DNA from: JAJZRJ01 sp040757055 | Lineage (GTDB): Bacteria > Desulfobacterota > Desulfobulbia > Desulfobulbales > Desulfurivibrionaceae | Reading direction: 5' to 3' | DNA: 64,000 nt | Assembly: GCA_040757055.1 (NCBI GenBank) | Contig: JBFLXY010000011.1 | Span: 26,275-90,274, forward strand | Part shown: positions 17,329 to 25,390 of the stretch, one piece after another | Layout: each line of letters begins with the position of its first letter | Numbering within the stretch: the stretch's first letter is position 1 | The notes under the pieces: generated by a model | What the model saw: the letters and a program-made list of their open reading frames with translations, nothing else | The model's database searches: none | Told to the model about the DNA's origin: nothing | Position numbers and translations under genes: made by a program

Positions 17329-17756
17329 GCGAGGTAGTCCTGGATGATGTGGTCGTGGTCAAAGGCCAACGGAGGCAGGCGGTCGGGAGGAAAGGCCCGG
17401 GCCTGCCGGGCGTCGTCTCCGGCCCGGGGCGTGCCGCTGGCGCTGGCGACGAAGACGGTGGAGATGGTGTGCTGCCGCGGATCGCGGTCCGGGGCGGAAT
17501 AGGTGTGGAACTGCCGGAGCAGGGTGACGTCAAGTCCTGTTTCCTCGCGGGCCTCGCGCACGGCGGCATCCTCCAGGGACTCGCCGTAATCGACGAAGCC
17601 GCCGGGCAGTGCCCAGCCCGGCGGCGGGTTGGCGCGCTCGATGAGGACGAGGCCGCCGCCGGTTTCGATGATGAGATCCACGGTGGGCACCGGGTTGCGG
17701 TGGCGCGGTACCGGCAGGCCGCAGCATGGGCAGAAAGGAGGCGGGTGTCCGTTCAT
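17289..17756 (-). CDS. Nudix hydrolase with N-terminal CPCC zinc-ribbon-like motif
   Basis: 155 residues. The Nudix box is complete: GX5EX7REXXEEXGL from GFVDYGESLEDAAVREAREE through TGL. A CPCC motif at residues 9-12 could bind metal, but no second Cys pair follows. Family members hydrolyse nucleoside diphosphates linked to another moiety (ADP-ribose, NADH, oxidised nucleotides); the substrate cannot be told from sequence. The start codon overlaps the stop of the upstream HAD gene as ATGA, so the two are translationally coupled. Confidence 0.87.
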   Translation of the reverse strand: MNGHPPPFCPCCGLPVPRHRNPVPTVDLIIETGGGLVLIERANPPPGWALPGGFVDYGESLEDAAVREAREETGLDVTLLRQFHTYSAPDRDPRQHTISTVFVASASGTPRAGDDARQARAFPPDRLPPLAFDHDHIIQDYLACRNNPPTSASRS

Positions 17757-18364
17757 GGCGTCTCGCCCTTCCCGGCGGGCAGGCAGAGGGAGCGGATGGC
17801 GAGCCAGTTCGTCACCTCGGGCAATCGGTGGCGCCCCCGGTTCCAGGGCTGGCTGAAGACGATGGGATTGAGGCCGGCCTCCTCCAGCATCAGGCAGGTC
17901 TGGGCGCGGTCGTCGATGAAATGGCTGAGTCCCATGGAGCGGATGTGGCGGGCCTTGTCGTCGTGCTCGCCGGTGGCGACCAGGCGGGTCTCCCGGTACA
18001 CCTCGTCGCCGAGCATGACCCGGAGCCAGTCGGCAATGGGAGCGGCCAGCGGCCGGGCAGTGATGAAGGTCAACGGTGCATGCCCGGCAAACTCCCTGAG
18101 CACCATGCCGGCGTAAGGCATGAGCCGGAGGCCGGCACCGAGAGGGTCTTCCATCAGATAGTGGAAGATTTCCCCCACCACCTCCGGGTCCATGTCGAGG
18201 CAATCCTCCACCTGGAAGGCGGTGATCTCCTCGGAACGGACGGTCACCCCATGCTCGTCCCGGGCGATGCGGATGAATGCCTCCATGGTGTCGGCCACCA
18301 CGCCGTCGATGTCGAAGCCGAGCCGGCCCGGATGGATGAGAGGAGAGGGCATGATGCGGGTCAT
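17753..18364 (-). CDS. HAD-superfamily hydrolase, 5'-nucleotidase-like
   Basis: 203 residues. HAD motif I is FDIDGVVADTMEAF near the N-terminus. Motif II is the Thr in PLTFITARPL, and motifs III and IV are represented by the Lys in DDKARHI and the acidic pair in HFIDDRAQTCL. The cap insert is small, as in 5'(3')-deoxyribonucleotidase-like (NT5C) proteins. It probably dephosphorylates a nucleotide or similar metabolite, in keeping with the coupled Nudix gene. A second in-frame ATG (MPSPLI) four codons in could be the true start. Confidence 0.78.
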   Translation of the reverse strand: MTRIMPSPLIHPGRLGFDIDGVVADTMEAFIRIARDEHGVTVRSEEITAFQVEDCLDMDPEVVGEIFHYLMEDPLGAGLRLMPYAGMVLREFAGHAPLTFITARPLAAPIADWLRVMLGDEVYRETRLVATGEHDDKARHIRSMGLSHFIDDRAQTCLMLEEAGLNPIVFSQPWNRGRHRLPEVTNWLAIRSLCLPAGKGETP

Positions 18365-18583
18365 GGTCCTGGCGTTCTGCCTCCGAAAGGGCTTCCTGGC
18401 GGGGTTGGCGGAGGGGCTGTCGATTCCGCCTCCGCGGCCGGACGATGTTTTTTGTTGCCATTTTCGCCGTGATCGTCTATGGCAACCACGTCGCCGATGT
18501 CTTGGCCTTTAACATCAAATATACCCGTTGCTCCACACAGTTCAAAGAAAGTTTTGGCTGTTCGCGACGGACAGCAGCCGTGC

Positions 18584-18612
18584 TTGACAAAAATGGGCAA
18601 ACGCAGCATAGT
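18584..18612 (+). promoter_or_regulatory. Sigma70-type promoter for the NPD-family flavoenzyme gene
   Basis: A perfect -35 TTGACA (18584-18589), a 17-bp spacer and CATAGT (18607-18612, 4 of 6), 40 bp upstream of the start codon. The rest of the 287-bp divergent gap is featureless to me. Confidence 0.55.
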
Positions 18613-18651
18613 GCGCTGTGCATTTTTCCGGACAGGAGCCTTATTGATACG

Positions 18652-19629
18652 ATGAAACTGCCGCCGCTTACCATTGGCCGCTTTACGGCCCCGGTTCCCC
18701 TGGTCCAGGGGGGAATGTCGATCCGCGTCTCCACCTCCGCCCTGGCGGCTCCGGTCGCCGAGTGCGGCGGCATCGGCACCATCGGCGGCTCCGCCATCCC
18801 GGTGGAGGAACTCAAGGCCGACATCCGCAAGGCCAAGGCCGCCACCAACGGGGTCATCGCGGTGAACATCATGTTCGCCATGAAGAATTTCTACAACCTG
18901 GTGATGGGCGCCATCGACGCCGGGGTGGACATGATCGTCACCGGCGCCGGTTTTTCCCGCGATATCTTCAAGATCGGCGAGGAAACCAACACCCCCATCG
19001 TCTCCATCGTCTCCTCGCCGGCTTTTGCCAAGCTGGCGGAAAAGCTGGGCGCTGCCGCCATCATCGTCGAGGCCAAGGAGGCCGGCGGCCACCTCGGCAC
19101 CGATGTCGCCCTGCGCGACCTCTTCCCCGAGGTGCGCAAGGTGGTGAAGAAGGTGCCGCTCATCGCGGCCGGCGGCATCACCAACGGCTTTGAAATGGCG
19201 GAACTGATGGACAAGTACGGCGCCGACGGCGTACAGATCGCCACCCGTTTCGTCCTCACCAGGGAATGCCCGGTGGCCGACGCCTTCAAGCAGGCCATGC
19301 TCGACGCCACCAAGGAAGACGTGGTGCTGGTCAAGTCGCCGGTGGGGTTGCCCGGCCGGGCTCTGCGCACGCCCTTTGTCGAAAAGATGGCCCAGCAGAT
19401 CAGCGTCAAGGCCAAGGAGTGCAAGTACCAGTGCCTCAAGAAGTGCGACTATTTCTACTGCATCAGCGAGCGGCTGCGGGCGGCCTGCGATGGCAACATC
19501 GAGGAGGGTCTCTTCTTCACCGGCGAGAATGTCTGGAAGATGAAGGAGATTCTCACCGTGCGCGAGGTCTTTGACCAGTTCATCACCGAGGCCGAGTCGG
19601 TTTACAAGGAGCCTGCCGCTACCTATTGA
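18652..19629 (+). CDS. NPD-family FMN flavoenzyme (nitronate monooxygenase / FabK-like)
   Basis: 325 residues, a TIM-barrel FMN protein: PLVQGGMSIRVSTSALAAPVAECGGIGTIGG at the start, the phosphate loops AAGGITNGFEMAELM and ADGVQIATRF, and EAKEAGGHLGTD in the middle. Relatives are nitronate monooxygenases and enoyl-ACP reductase II (FabK), and the two cannot be told apart safely here. Residues 257-270 carry four Cys as CX3CX3CX4C (CKYQCLKKCDYFYC), a C-terminal feature I remember from anaerobe NPD proteins that may bind metal or a cluster. It stands alone behind a good promoter, 53 bp before pcnB. Confidence 0.82.
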   Translation: MKLPPLTIGRFTAPVPLVQGGMSIRVSTSALAAPVAECGGIGTIGGSAIPVEELKADIRKAKAATNGVIAVNIMFAMKNFYNLVMGAIDAGVDMIVTGAGFSRDIFKIGEETNTPIVSIVSSPAFAKLAEKLGAAAIIVEAKEAGGHLGTDVALRDLFPEVRKVVKKVPLIAAGGITNGFEMAELMDKYGADGVQIATRFVLTRECPVADAFKQAMLDATKEDVVLVKSPVGLPGRALRTPFVEKMAQQISVKAKECKYQCLKKCDYFYCISERLRAACDGNIEEGLFFTGENVWKMKEILTVREVFDQFITEAESVYKEPAATY

Positions 19630-19682
19630 TTTTCCCCCTTCCCCTGCCGCTCGCCGGCGCGGCGCTATCCCGGCGCAGGAGC

Positions 19683-21023
19683 ATGACACCCCCGACACTG
19701 CCAGAGCCACGGATCATCCCCCGGTCCGAACACCCCATTTCCCGCGCGAACATCGACCGCGAGGCGCTCAAGGTCATGTACCGGCTGCGCGACGCAGGCC
19801 ACCGTGCCTACCTGGTCGGCGGCGGCGTCCGCGACCTGATGCTGGGGCGGACGCCCAAGGATTTCGACATCAGTACCGATGCCCATCCCGGCGAACTGCG
19901 CAAGCTCTTCCGCAACAGCCGCATCATCGGAAAAAGATTCCGGCTGGTGCAGGTCTTCTATCACGGCGGCAAGATCATCGAGGTCTCCACTTTCCGCTGC
20001 CGCAGCGAGTTCGAGGAAAACGGCGGCGACGCGGTGCTGGCCCAGAACAACACCTTCGGCACCCCGGCCGAGGATGCCTTCCGCCGCGATCTGACCATCA
20101 ACGCCCTCTTCTACGAGATCGAAAATTTCACGGTCATCGATTACACCGGCGGGGTGGCGGACCTGCACAACCGCATCGTCCGCATGGTGGGCGACCCGGA
20201 ACGCCGCATCACCCGCGACCCGGTGCGGATGCTGCGAGCCATCCGCCATGCCGCCCGCCAGGGTTTTACGGTGGAGGGCGAGACCTGGGCCGCGATCCGC
20301 GCCAATGCGGACAAACTCGCCCTGTGTCCGGTCTCCCGCATCCGCGACGAGTTCATGAAGGACCTGAGGAGCGGGGCCATGCGGGAATGGGCGAAACTGG
20401 CGCTGGCCTCCACCCTCTTTTTTGCGATCCTGCCCTGCTATGCGCAGCGACTGCCGGGCGGCGAGGATCCTGGTTTTTATGGGCGGCCCGAGGCCCAGGG
20501 CAATGAGACGCTGGCCCTGCTCTTCCGCGTCCTGGATATGGTGGACCGCTTCTGCACGGAAGGGACAGCGGTGCCTGACGAGGTGCTTTTTGCCCTGCTT
20601 CTGCTGCCGTGGGCGATTGCGGAATTCGATCTGCTCCGGCCCAGGGAGCAGAAGGGGGGCGAAGGCTACCGGTTCACCCGGCGTCTGCGCGAGGCCCTGG
20701 ATGTCAACCTCGAACACCTCGGCATCAAGCGGGCCAGCAAGGAGGAGATCACCCTGCTGCTCTCCAGCCTGCCGCTCTTTGTCCAGCATGAAAAAGATGG
20801 GGAATGGCCGCGCTGGCTGGCGCGGAAGAGCTACTTCCAGCAGGCGCTGACCTTTTACCGGCTCTACCAGGCGGCTGCCGCCGGGGCGGCCCTGCCGGAG
20901 ATCGCGGCACCGGAACCCGCCCCGCCGAAAGCCAAGCGGCGGCGGGGGGGCGGACATCGGCGCGGTGCCCGCACAACGGCCTTTGCCACCACCAAGGGCG
21001 GCATCTTCGGTTTGAAGAAGTAG
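19683..21023 (+). CDS. pcnB: Poly(A) polymerase I-like nucleotidyltransferase
   Basis: 446 residues. The pol-beta-type head has YLVGGGVRDLMLGRTPKDFDISTDA with the catalytic acidic pair, RRDLTINALFYE, and the RNA-binding segment ITRDPVRMLRAIRHAAR. A helical body follows, and then a very basic tail (about residues 420-446: PPKAKRRRGGGHRRGARTT) that fits PcnB rather than a CCA-adding enzyme. It adds 3' A-tails to RNA and so marks it for decay. The ATG at 19683 has AGGAG only 1-2 bp upstream, so initiation may be weak; the upstream TTG at 19626 is less likely. Confidence 0.88.
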   Translation: MTPPTLPEPRIIPRSEHPISRANIDREALKVMYRLRDAGHRAYLVGGGVRDLMLGRTPKDFDISTDAHPGELRKLFRNSRIIGKRFRLVQVFYHGGKIIEVSTFRCRSEFEENGGDAVLAQNNTFGTPAEDAFRRDLTINALFYEIENFTVIDYTGGVADLHNRIVRMVGDPERRITRDPVRMLRAIRHAARQGFTVEGETWAAIRANADKLALCPVSRIRDEFMKDLRSGAMREWAKLALASTLFFAILPCYAQRLPGGEDPGFYGRPEAQGNETLALLFRVLDMVDRFCTEGTAVPDEVLFALLLLPWAIAEFDLLRPREQKGGEGYRFTRRLREALDVNLEHLGIKRASKEEITLLLSSLPLFVQHEKDGEWPRWLARKSYFQQALTFYRLYQAAAAGAALPEIAAPEPAPPKAKRRRGGGHRRGARTTAFATTKGGIFGLKK

Positions 21024-21029
21024 GAAGGG

Positions 21030-21956
21030 ATGACGACGTCCTGGCCCCAAGAGATCGCGGCCTGGCAGGCGCTGCCGCTTTCCGATCTGATGCGCCAAGC
21101 CTTGGCGGTCAAGCTCGACCGCCGCGGCTCCGCGGTCTCGCTCTGCAGCATCATCAACGCCAAGTCCGGCAGATGCAGCGAAGATTGCCGCTTTTGCGTG
21201 CAGTCCGCCCATTACCAGACCGAGGCGCCGGTCTATCCGCTGAAGGAGGTGGGTGAGGTCGTGGCGGCGGCCGCCGAGGCCAGGCGCATCGGCGCCAGCC
21301 ATTTTTCCCTGGTCACCAGCGGCCGGGGGATGCCGGCCCGGGAGATGCCGCAGATTGCCGCCATGATCCGCGCCATCCGCCAGGAGGTCGGCATCAAGGT
21401 CTGCGCCTCGCTGGGCATTCTCGGCGCGCCGGAGTTTGCCGAGCTCAAGGCCGCCGGCCTCTCCCGCTACCACCATAATCTCGAATCCTCGCGGGAGTTC
21501 TTCCCGCGGGTCTGCACCACCCACACCTTCGAGGAGCGGCTCGCCACCATCGCCGCCGCCAGGGCAGCCGGGCTGGAGGTCTGCGCCGGCGGCATCTTCG
21601 GCCTGGGCGAGTCCGAGGATGACCGCATTTCCATGGCCTTGAGCCTCAAAGAATGCGGGGTGGATTCGGTGCCATTGAACCTTCTCATCCCCTTGCCCGG
21701 CACCCCCATGGCCGGCACCGCGCCCATCAGCGTGGCCGAGGTGCTGCGGGCCATTGCCCTTTACCGTCTGATCCTGCCCGCGGTGCCGATCCGGCTCGCT
21801 GCCGGCCGGGAGAGCCTGCTGCGCGACTTCCTTGCCGCCGCTTTCCTGGCGGGGGCCGACGGCATGATGATCGGCGGCTACCTGACCCAGGGCGGGCGGC
21901 GACCCGAGGAGGATCATCGCTTCCTCCGCGAACTGGCCGGGCTATGGTCGCGATAG
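21030..21956 (+). CDS. bioB: Biotin synthase
   Basis: 308 residues, radical SAM. The cluster motif is CSEDCRFC (CX3CX2C) after SIINAKSGR, followed by the family-typical QSAHY. CASLGIL, YHHNLESS and GGIFGLGES are BioB signatures, and the Cys in CTTHTF and Arg in PIRLAAGRE fit the auxiliary [2Fe-2S] site. It inserts sulfur into dethiobiotin. It starts 6 bp after pcnB and overlaps bioF by 13 bp, so bioB and bioF are coupled. bioA and bioD are not in the window. Confidence 0.96.
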   Translation: MTTSWPQEIAAWQALPLSDLMRQALAVKLDRRGSAVSLCSIINAKSGRCSEDCRFCVQSAHYQTEAPVYPLKEVGEVVAAAAEARRIGASHFSLVTSGRGMPAREMPQIAAMIRAIRQEVGIKVCASLGILGAPEFAELKAAGLSRYHHNLESSREFFPRVCTTHTFEERLATIAAARAAGLEVCAGGIFGLGESEDDRISMALSLKECGVDSVPLNLLIPLPGTPMAGTAPISVAEVLRAIALYRLILPAVPIRLAAGRESLLRDFLAAAFLAGADGMMIGGYLTQGGRRPEEDHRFLRELAGLWSR

Positions 21957-23107
21957 GGGAGTGGCTGCGGGCCCGGGAGCAGGAGGGCACCCTGCGCGAG
22001 CTCACGGGGCTTGAGCACCTCGGCCGGGGCCGGGTGCGGCTGGCCGGCGGCGGCCCGGAACTGCTTGATTTTTCCTCCAACGATTATCTGGCTCTGGGTC
22101 AGCACCCGGCCCTTATCGCGGCCGCCACCGAAGCGCTGGCGCGTTACGGCACCGGCGCCGGGGCGGCTCGTCTCATGAGCGGCAATTTCCCGGTGCATCA
22201 GGAACTGGAACAGGCGGTGGCCAGCCTCAAGGGGCAGGAGGCCGCGCTGCTCTTCGGCAGCGGCTACGCAGCCAATCTCGGGATCATCGCGGCGCTCGCG
22301 GGCCGGGACGACACCATCTTCACCGACCGCCTCAACCACGCCAGCATCTACGACGGCTGCCGTCTGGCCGGGGCCAGGATCGCCCGCTTCCGCCACAACG
22401 ACCTTGATCATCTGGAGCAGATGCTCCGGAAGCATGGGGCCGGAGACAGGAACAAGAAACTCATCGTGGTGGAATCGGTCTACAGCATGGACGGCGATTG
22501 CGCACCCCTTCGGGAGCTGGTACGGCTCAAGGAGCGTTACGGCTGCCTGCTCATGGTGGATGAGGCGCACGCCACCGGGGTGTTTGGCATGAACGGCGGC
22601 GGGATTATCGAGGAGGAGGGGGTGGCCGGTTGCGTCGATCTCGCCATGGGCACCTTCGGCAAGGCCCTGGGCAGCTACGGCGCCTATGTGGCTGCCTCGC
22701 AGGCCATGATCGCTTTTCTCGTCAACCGGGCGCGGAGCTTCATCTTCTCCACCGCCCTGCCGCCTTCGGTGGCCGCGGCTTCGCTGGCGGCGGTGCAGCT
22801 CATCCAGCGCGAACCCGCGTTGCGCCGCGAACTGCACGAGCGGGTCGCCTTCTTCAAGGATGCGCTGCGCCGGGGCGGCATGGGCGCTGACCTCGGACCG
22901 TCCCAGATCATCCCCATCCAGTTCGGGGAGAGCGCCCGCGCAGTGGCGGCGGCAGAGCGGCTGCGGGCGCAGGGCCTCTTCGTGCCGGCGGTGCGGCCGC
23001 CCACGGTGCCGGAGGGCACGGCCCGCCTGCGTTTTTCCATCACCCGCCATCTGGACCAGGCCGAGCTTGCGGCCGCGGCCCAGGCCCTGCTCGACGTGCT
23101 GTCGTAA
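21944..23107 (+). CDS. bioF: 8-amino-7-oxononanoate synthase
   Basis: 387 residues, a PLP-dependent alpha-oxoamine synthase. It has LLDFSSNDYLALGQHP, GTGAGAARLMSGN, VVESVYSMDGDCAPL, VDEAHATGVFG and the PLP-binding Lys in MGTFGKALGSYG. It condenses pimeloyl-ACP/CoA with alanine, the first dedicated step of biotin ring assembly. Other members (KBL, ALAS) are near relatives, but the 13-bp overlap with bioB settles the assignment. Confidence 0.94.
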   Translation: MVAIGEWLRAREQEGTLRELTGLEHLGRGRVRLAGGGPELLDFSSNDYLALGQHPALIAAATEALARYGTGAGAARLMSGNFPVHQELEQAVASLKGQEAALLFGSGYAANLGIIAALAGRDDTIFTDRLNHASIYDGCRLAGARIARFRHNDLDHLEQMLRKHGAGDRNKKLIVVESVYSMDGDCAPLRELVRLKERYGCLLMVDEAHATGVFGMNGGGIIEEEGVAGCVDLAMGTFGKALGSYGAYVAASQAMIAFLVNRARSFIFSTALPPSVAAASLAAVQLIQREPALRRELHERVAFFKDALRRGGMGADLGPSQIIPIQFGESARAVAAAERLRAQGLFVPAVRPPTVPEGTARLRFSITRHLDQAELAAAAQALLDVLS

Positions 23108-23144
23108 GGGCGGCGCCTTTCCGTTTGCCTGATCCGGGTATCCC

Positions 23145-24425
23145 TCAGCCGCGCAGGGCGGCCCATTCGGCCAGAAAAATCCGGTGCTCCTCAAAGGATG
23201 CCTGCTGCGCCTCTTCGCGCAAAAAATCGACCTCTTCCAGGTGATCATGGACCAGGCCGTAGAGGTCGGCGTCCAGTTTTCCGCCTTTGCTCATGCTCTC
23301 CATGGCCCGCAGGGTGCCGCGCCCGCTCATTGCCGCCCGATAGGGCCGCATCTCGGTGAGGGCGGTGAAGGTGTCGGCCACCGCCATGAGCCGGGCGCCG
23401 GGGGGGAGGCGGTCGCCGGCAAGGCGGAAAGGATAGCCGGTGCCGTCCAGCCGTTCGTGGTGCAGGGCGGCCCACTGGCTGATTTCCTCAAAGCCCGGCA
23501 CCTGGCTCAAAATCCGCTGTGAAAAATAGGGGTGTTTGCGGATGGCGTAAAAATCCTCCCGGGAAAGGGGGCGGGTCTTTTCGAGAATCTCCTGGGGCAC
23601 CACGAATTTGCCGATGTCGTGGAGCAAACCGGCAATCTCCATGCGCTGGCAGACGGGCGGGGAAAAACCGGCCTTGCCCGCCAGCCAGTGGGCCACCGCC
23701 GCCACGCCGCTGGAGTGGGTGGCGGTGAAGCGGCTGCGGAAATCGATGAGCTGGCGGAACATGCGGGCCAGGTCGAGGAGGTTTTCCTGGCGGGCATCCG
23801 TTACGTCCGTCGGCAATCCGGTCATGATCCCTTCACAGGGGCGGGATGAGACGAGATCGAACCAGAAGGCCTCGCTGGCAGCCACCTCCCTGAAGGCGGC
23901 CACCGCCTCCGGCAGGAAGGTGGTGCCGCTGCGCTCTTCGATTTGTGCCAGGATGCGCCCGGGCTGGCCGAGGATTTCCTCTTGCGGCCGGATCAGTATC
24001 GCCACGCGGTCAGCCAGGTGCAGCAGGTGGGCGGCGCGGGGCACCGGTTCCCCTGCGTGCCCGGCGCCGGCACCTTGGTCCCATGGCAGATGGTGGAAGC
24101 GGACCAGTCTGGCGAGAGGGGCAAGGGGCGGGAATTTTTTGAGCAGCAGGTAGCCTGGCAGGGTGTGCTCTTCGGGGGTGGCCATGTCGAACTGGAGCAC
24201 ATCGAGACGGCTTGCCAGCGACAGCCCGCCGATATCGTGGATGAGGCCGGCCAGGGTGAGATCGGTGAGTTCCTGGCGGCTCAGTCCGGCACTCCTGCCG
24301 AGCTGGAAGGCGATGCGGGCGACCTGCCTGTGATGATTGACCAGGGCCGGACTGATGAGGTCCAGGGCCTCGGAGATTGCGATCAGCAGGGGGGAGATGT
24401 CGAGGGGAATGGTCGCGGCGGGCAT
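23145..24425 (-). CDS. Tandem HD / HD-GYP-type phosphodiesterase
   Basis: 426 residues with two HD-type halves. The second half (about residues 230-400) has the full HD-GYP signature: LLHDIGKFVVPQ, RKHPYFSQRIL, and HHERLDGTGYPFRLAGDRLP, then MAVADTFTALTEMRPYR. It is probably a c-di-GMP phosphodiesterase. The first half (residues 20-170) has LIHDIGG and a HH pair but lacks GYP (HHLPWDQGAG), so it may be a regulatory copy. No membrane segment or receiver domain. AAGGAG lies 4 bp before the chosen start. It converges with bioF. Confidence 0.83.
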   Translation of the reverse strand: MPAATIPLDISPLLIAISEALDLISPALVNHHRQVARIAFQLGRSAGLSRQELTDLTLAGLIHDIGGLSLASRLDVLQFDMATPEEHTLPGYLLLKKFPPLAPLARLVRFHHLPWDQGAGAGHAGEPVPRAAHLLHLADRVAILIRPQEEILGQPGRILAQIEERSGTTFLPEAVAAFREVAASEAFWFDLVSSRPCEGIMTGLPTDVTDARQENLLDLARMFRQLIDFRSRFTATHSSGVAAVAHWLAGKAGFSPPVCQRMEIAGLLHDIGKFVVPQEILEKTRPLSREDFYAIRKHPYFSQRILSQVPGFEEISQWAALHHERLDGTGYPFRLAGDRLPPGARLMAVADTFTALTEMRPYRAAMSGRGTLRAMESMSKGGKLDADLYGLVHDHLEEVDFLREEAQQASFEEHRIFLAEWAALRG

Positions 24426-24592
24426 GGTGCTCCTTGATGGCGGGTGGCCTTTCCTGCCAGCATACCGGATTGCCGTTGGATTGCAAACCAGGATGCGGCC
24501 AGGCTGCATGGCTCCTCCATGCCTTCCATGGCGACCGGTCCGGCCGTGTGGCGTTTTGCGGATTTTTTTTGCGCCGTGGGCGCCAAATGATT

Positions 24593-24621
24593 TTGAGTCG
24601 GCCAGCGAAATTTGCTAGGCT
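24593..24621 (+). promoter_or_regulatory. Weak promoter candidate for the lipoprotein gene
   Basis: TTGAGT (24593-24598), 17 bp, TAGGCT (24616-24621), about 100 bp upstream of the start codon. Each hexamer matches only 3-4 of 6. The rest of the 295-bp divergent gap shows nothing I can name. Confidence 0.25.
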
Positions 24622-24720
24622 GATTGCATCGCGCGGCCGTTGCTGCAGAGGCCGGAGGTGCGGGCCTTTTTAAAGGGGAGGCCGCGTGCGGATTCCTGAC
24701 AATCTAAAGGTGGTGACATT

Positions 24721-25314
24721 ATGATGTTTCGTGCCGTTGGTCTTCTCATGGTCGTGCTGTGCTGCGGTTGCGCTGCGAATATTCCTCAGCCCATGGTGAT
24801 CGAGCGGGATGGCATTGATGCCATTGTGCTTACCGATGACCACAAGGTTTCCTACATCAAGCAGCAGGGGCATATCGACCGGATTTGCGCGGCGGTGGAG
24901 GCCGATGCGGTGGCCACGGACGAATCGGGGTTTTCTTTGGGATTGTCTGCCCTGGGCAAGTCGGAACGGATCGGGGAGCATTCCGGAAGGGGGGAACTCT
25001 CTCTGGGGGGCAGGGATCCGCTGGTGCTCATTGCCCGCGAGTTTCTCTACCGGGCCTGCGAGATGACCAACAACCTCAACAGCAACGAGGAAAAAACCAT
25101 CCAAGTCTACCAGATGTTCCTCGATACCCTGGAGAAAATTGCCGAGACGCATCCTGCCTATGGAACAGCGCCGGCGGCAGCCGACGAACCGGAGCAGAAG
25201 CAGCGCAAGAAGGCAAAGAAGAAAAAGAACAAATGGGATGATGACGACAAAGACGATGACGACGACAACGATAACGACAAAGATGATGATGACGAAGACA
25301 AGGATGACAAGTGA
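24721..25314 (+). CDS. Lipoprotein with an Asp/Lys-rich C-terminal tail
   Basis: 197 residues, family not recognised. A lipoprotein signal peptide (MMFRAVGLLMVVLCCGCAAN) ends in a lipobox-like LCCGC, so the mature protein would begin at Cys17 and be anchored to a membrane. The central part is helical (VLIAREFLYRACEMTNNLNSNEEK). Residues 162-197 form a striking low-complexity tail: a basic KKAKKKKNK block, then about 30 residues that are almost all Asp with some Lys, Asn and Glu. Such tails can bind divalent cations or basic surfaces; that is inference. Codons are less GC-rich than in neighbours. It heads a cluster of three exported proteins. Confidence 0.75.
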   Translation: MMFRAVGLLMVVLCCGCAANIPQPMVIERDGIDAIVLTDDHKVSYIKQQGHIDRICAAVEADAVATDESGFSLGLSALGKSERIGEHSGRGELSLGGRDPLVLIAREFLYRACEMTNNLNSNEEKTIQVYQMFLDTLEKIAETHPAYGTAPAAADEPEQKQRKKAKKKKNKWDDDDKDDDDDNDNDKDDDDEDKDDK

Positions 25315-25390
25315 TCTGCTGGTTGCCTGACGTGTGGCGCTTTTTGGAGAATACCATCACTCAATTAATATTGTCGGAGGAGGCTGAACA

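Noticed and set aside
14797..17337. An 846-codon plus-strand open frame across rpsA and the REC-GGDEF gene
   Set aside because: It crosses two certain genes and their intergenic region and shows no domain. It arises from stop-codon scarcity in high-GC antisense DNA.
21653..21943. A longer N-terminus for bioF, overlapping bioB
   Set aside because: The extra residues are a frame-shifted shadow of bioB; the true BioF fold starts at the ATG at 21944.
24426..24720. A small RNA or riboswitch in the divergent gap before the lipoprotein gene
   Set aside because: I could not find a consistent fold or any known riboswitch core there.
25355..25383. TTGGAG-17-AATATT as a promoter for the secreted Cys-rich gene
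   Set aside because: The predicted start would fall within or after the ribosome-binding site, so the message could not be translated well.
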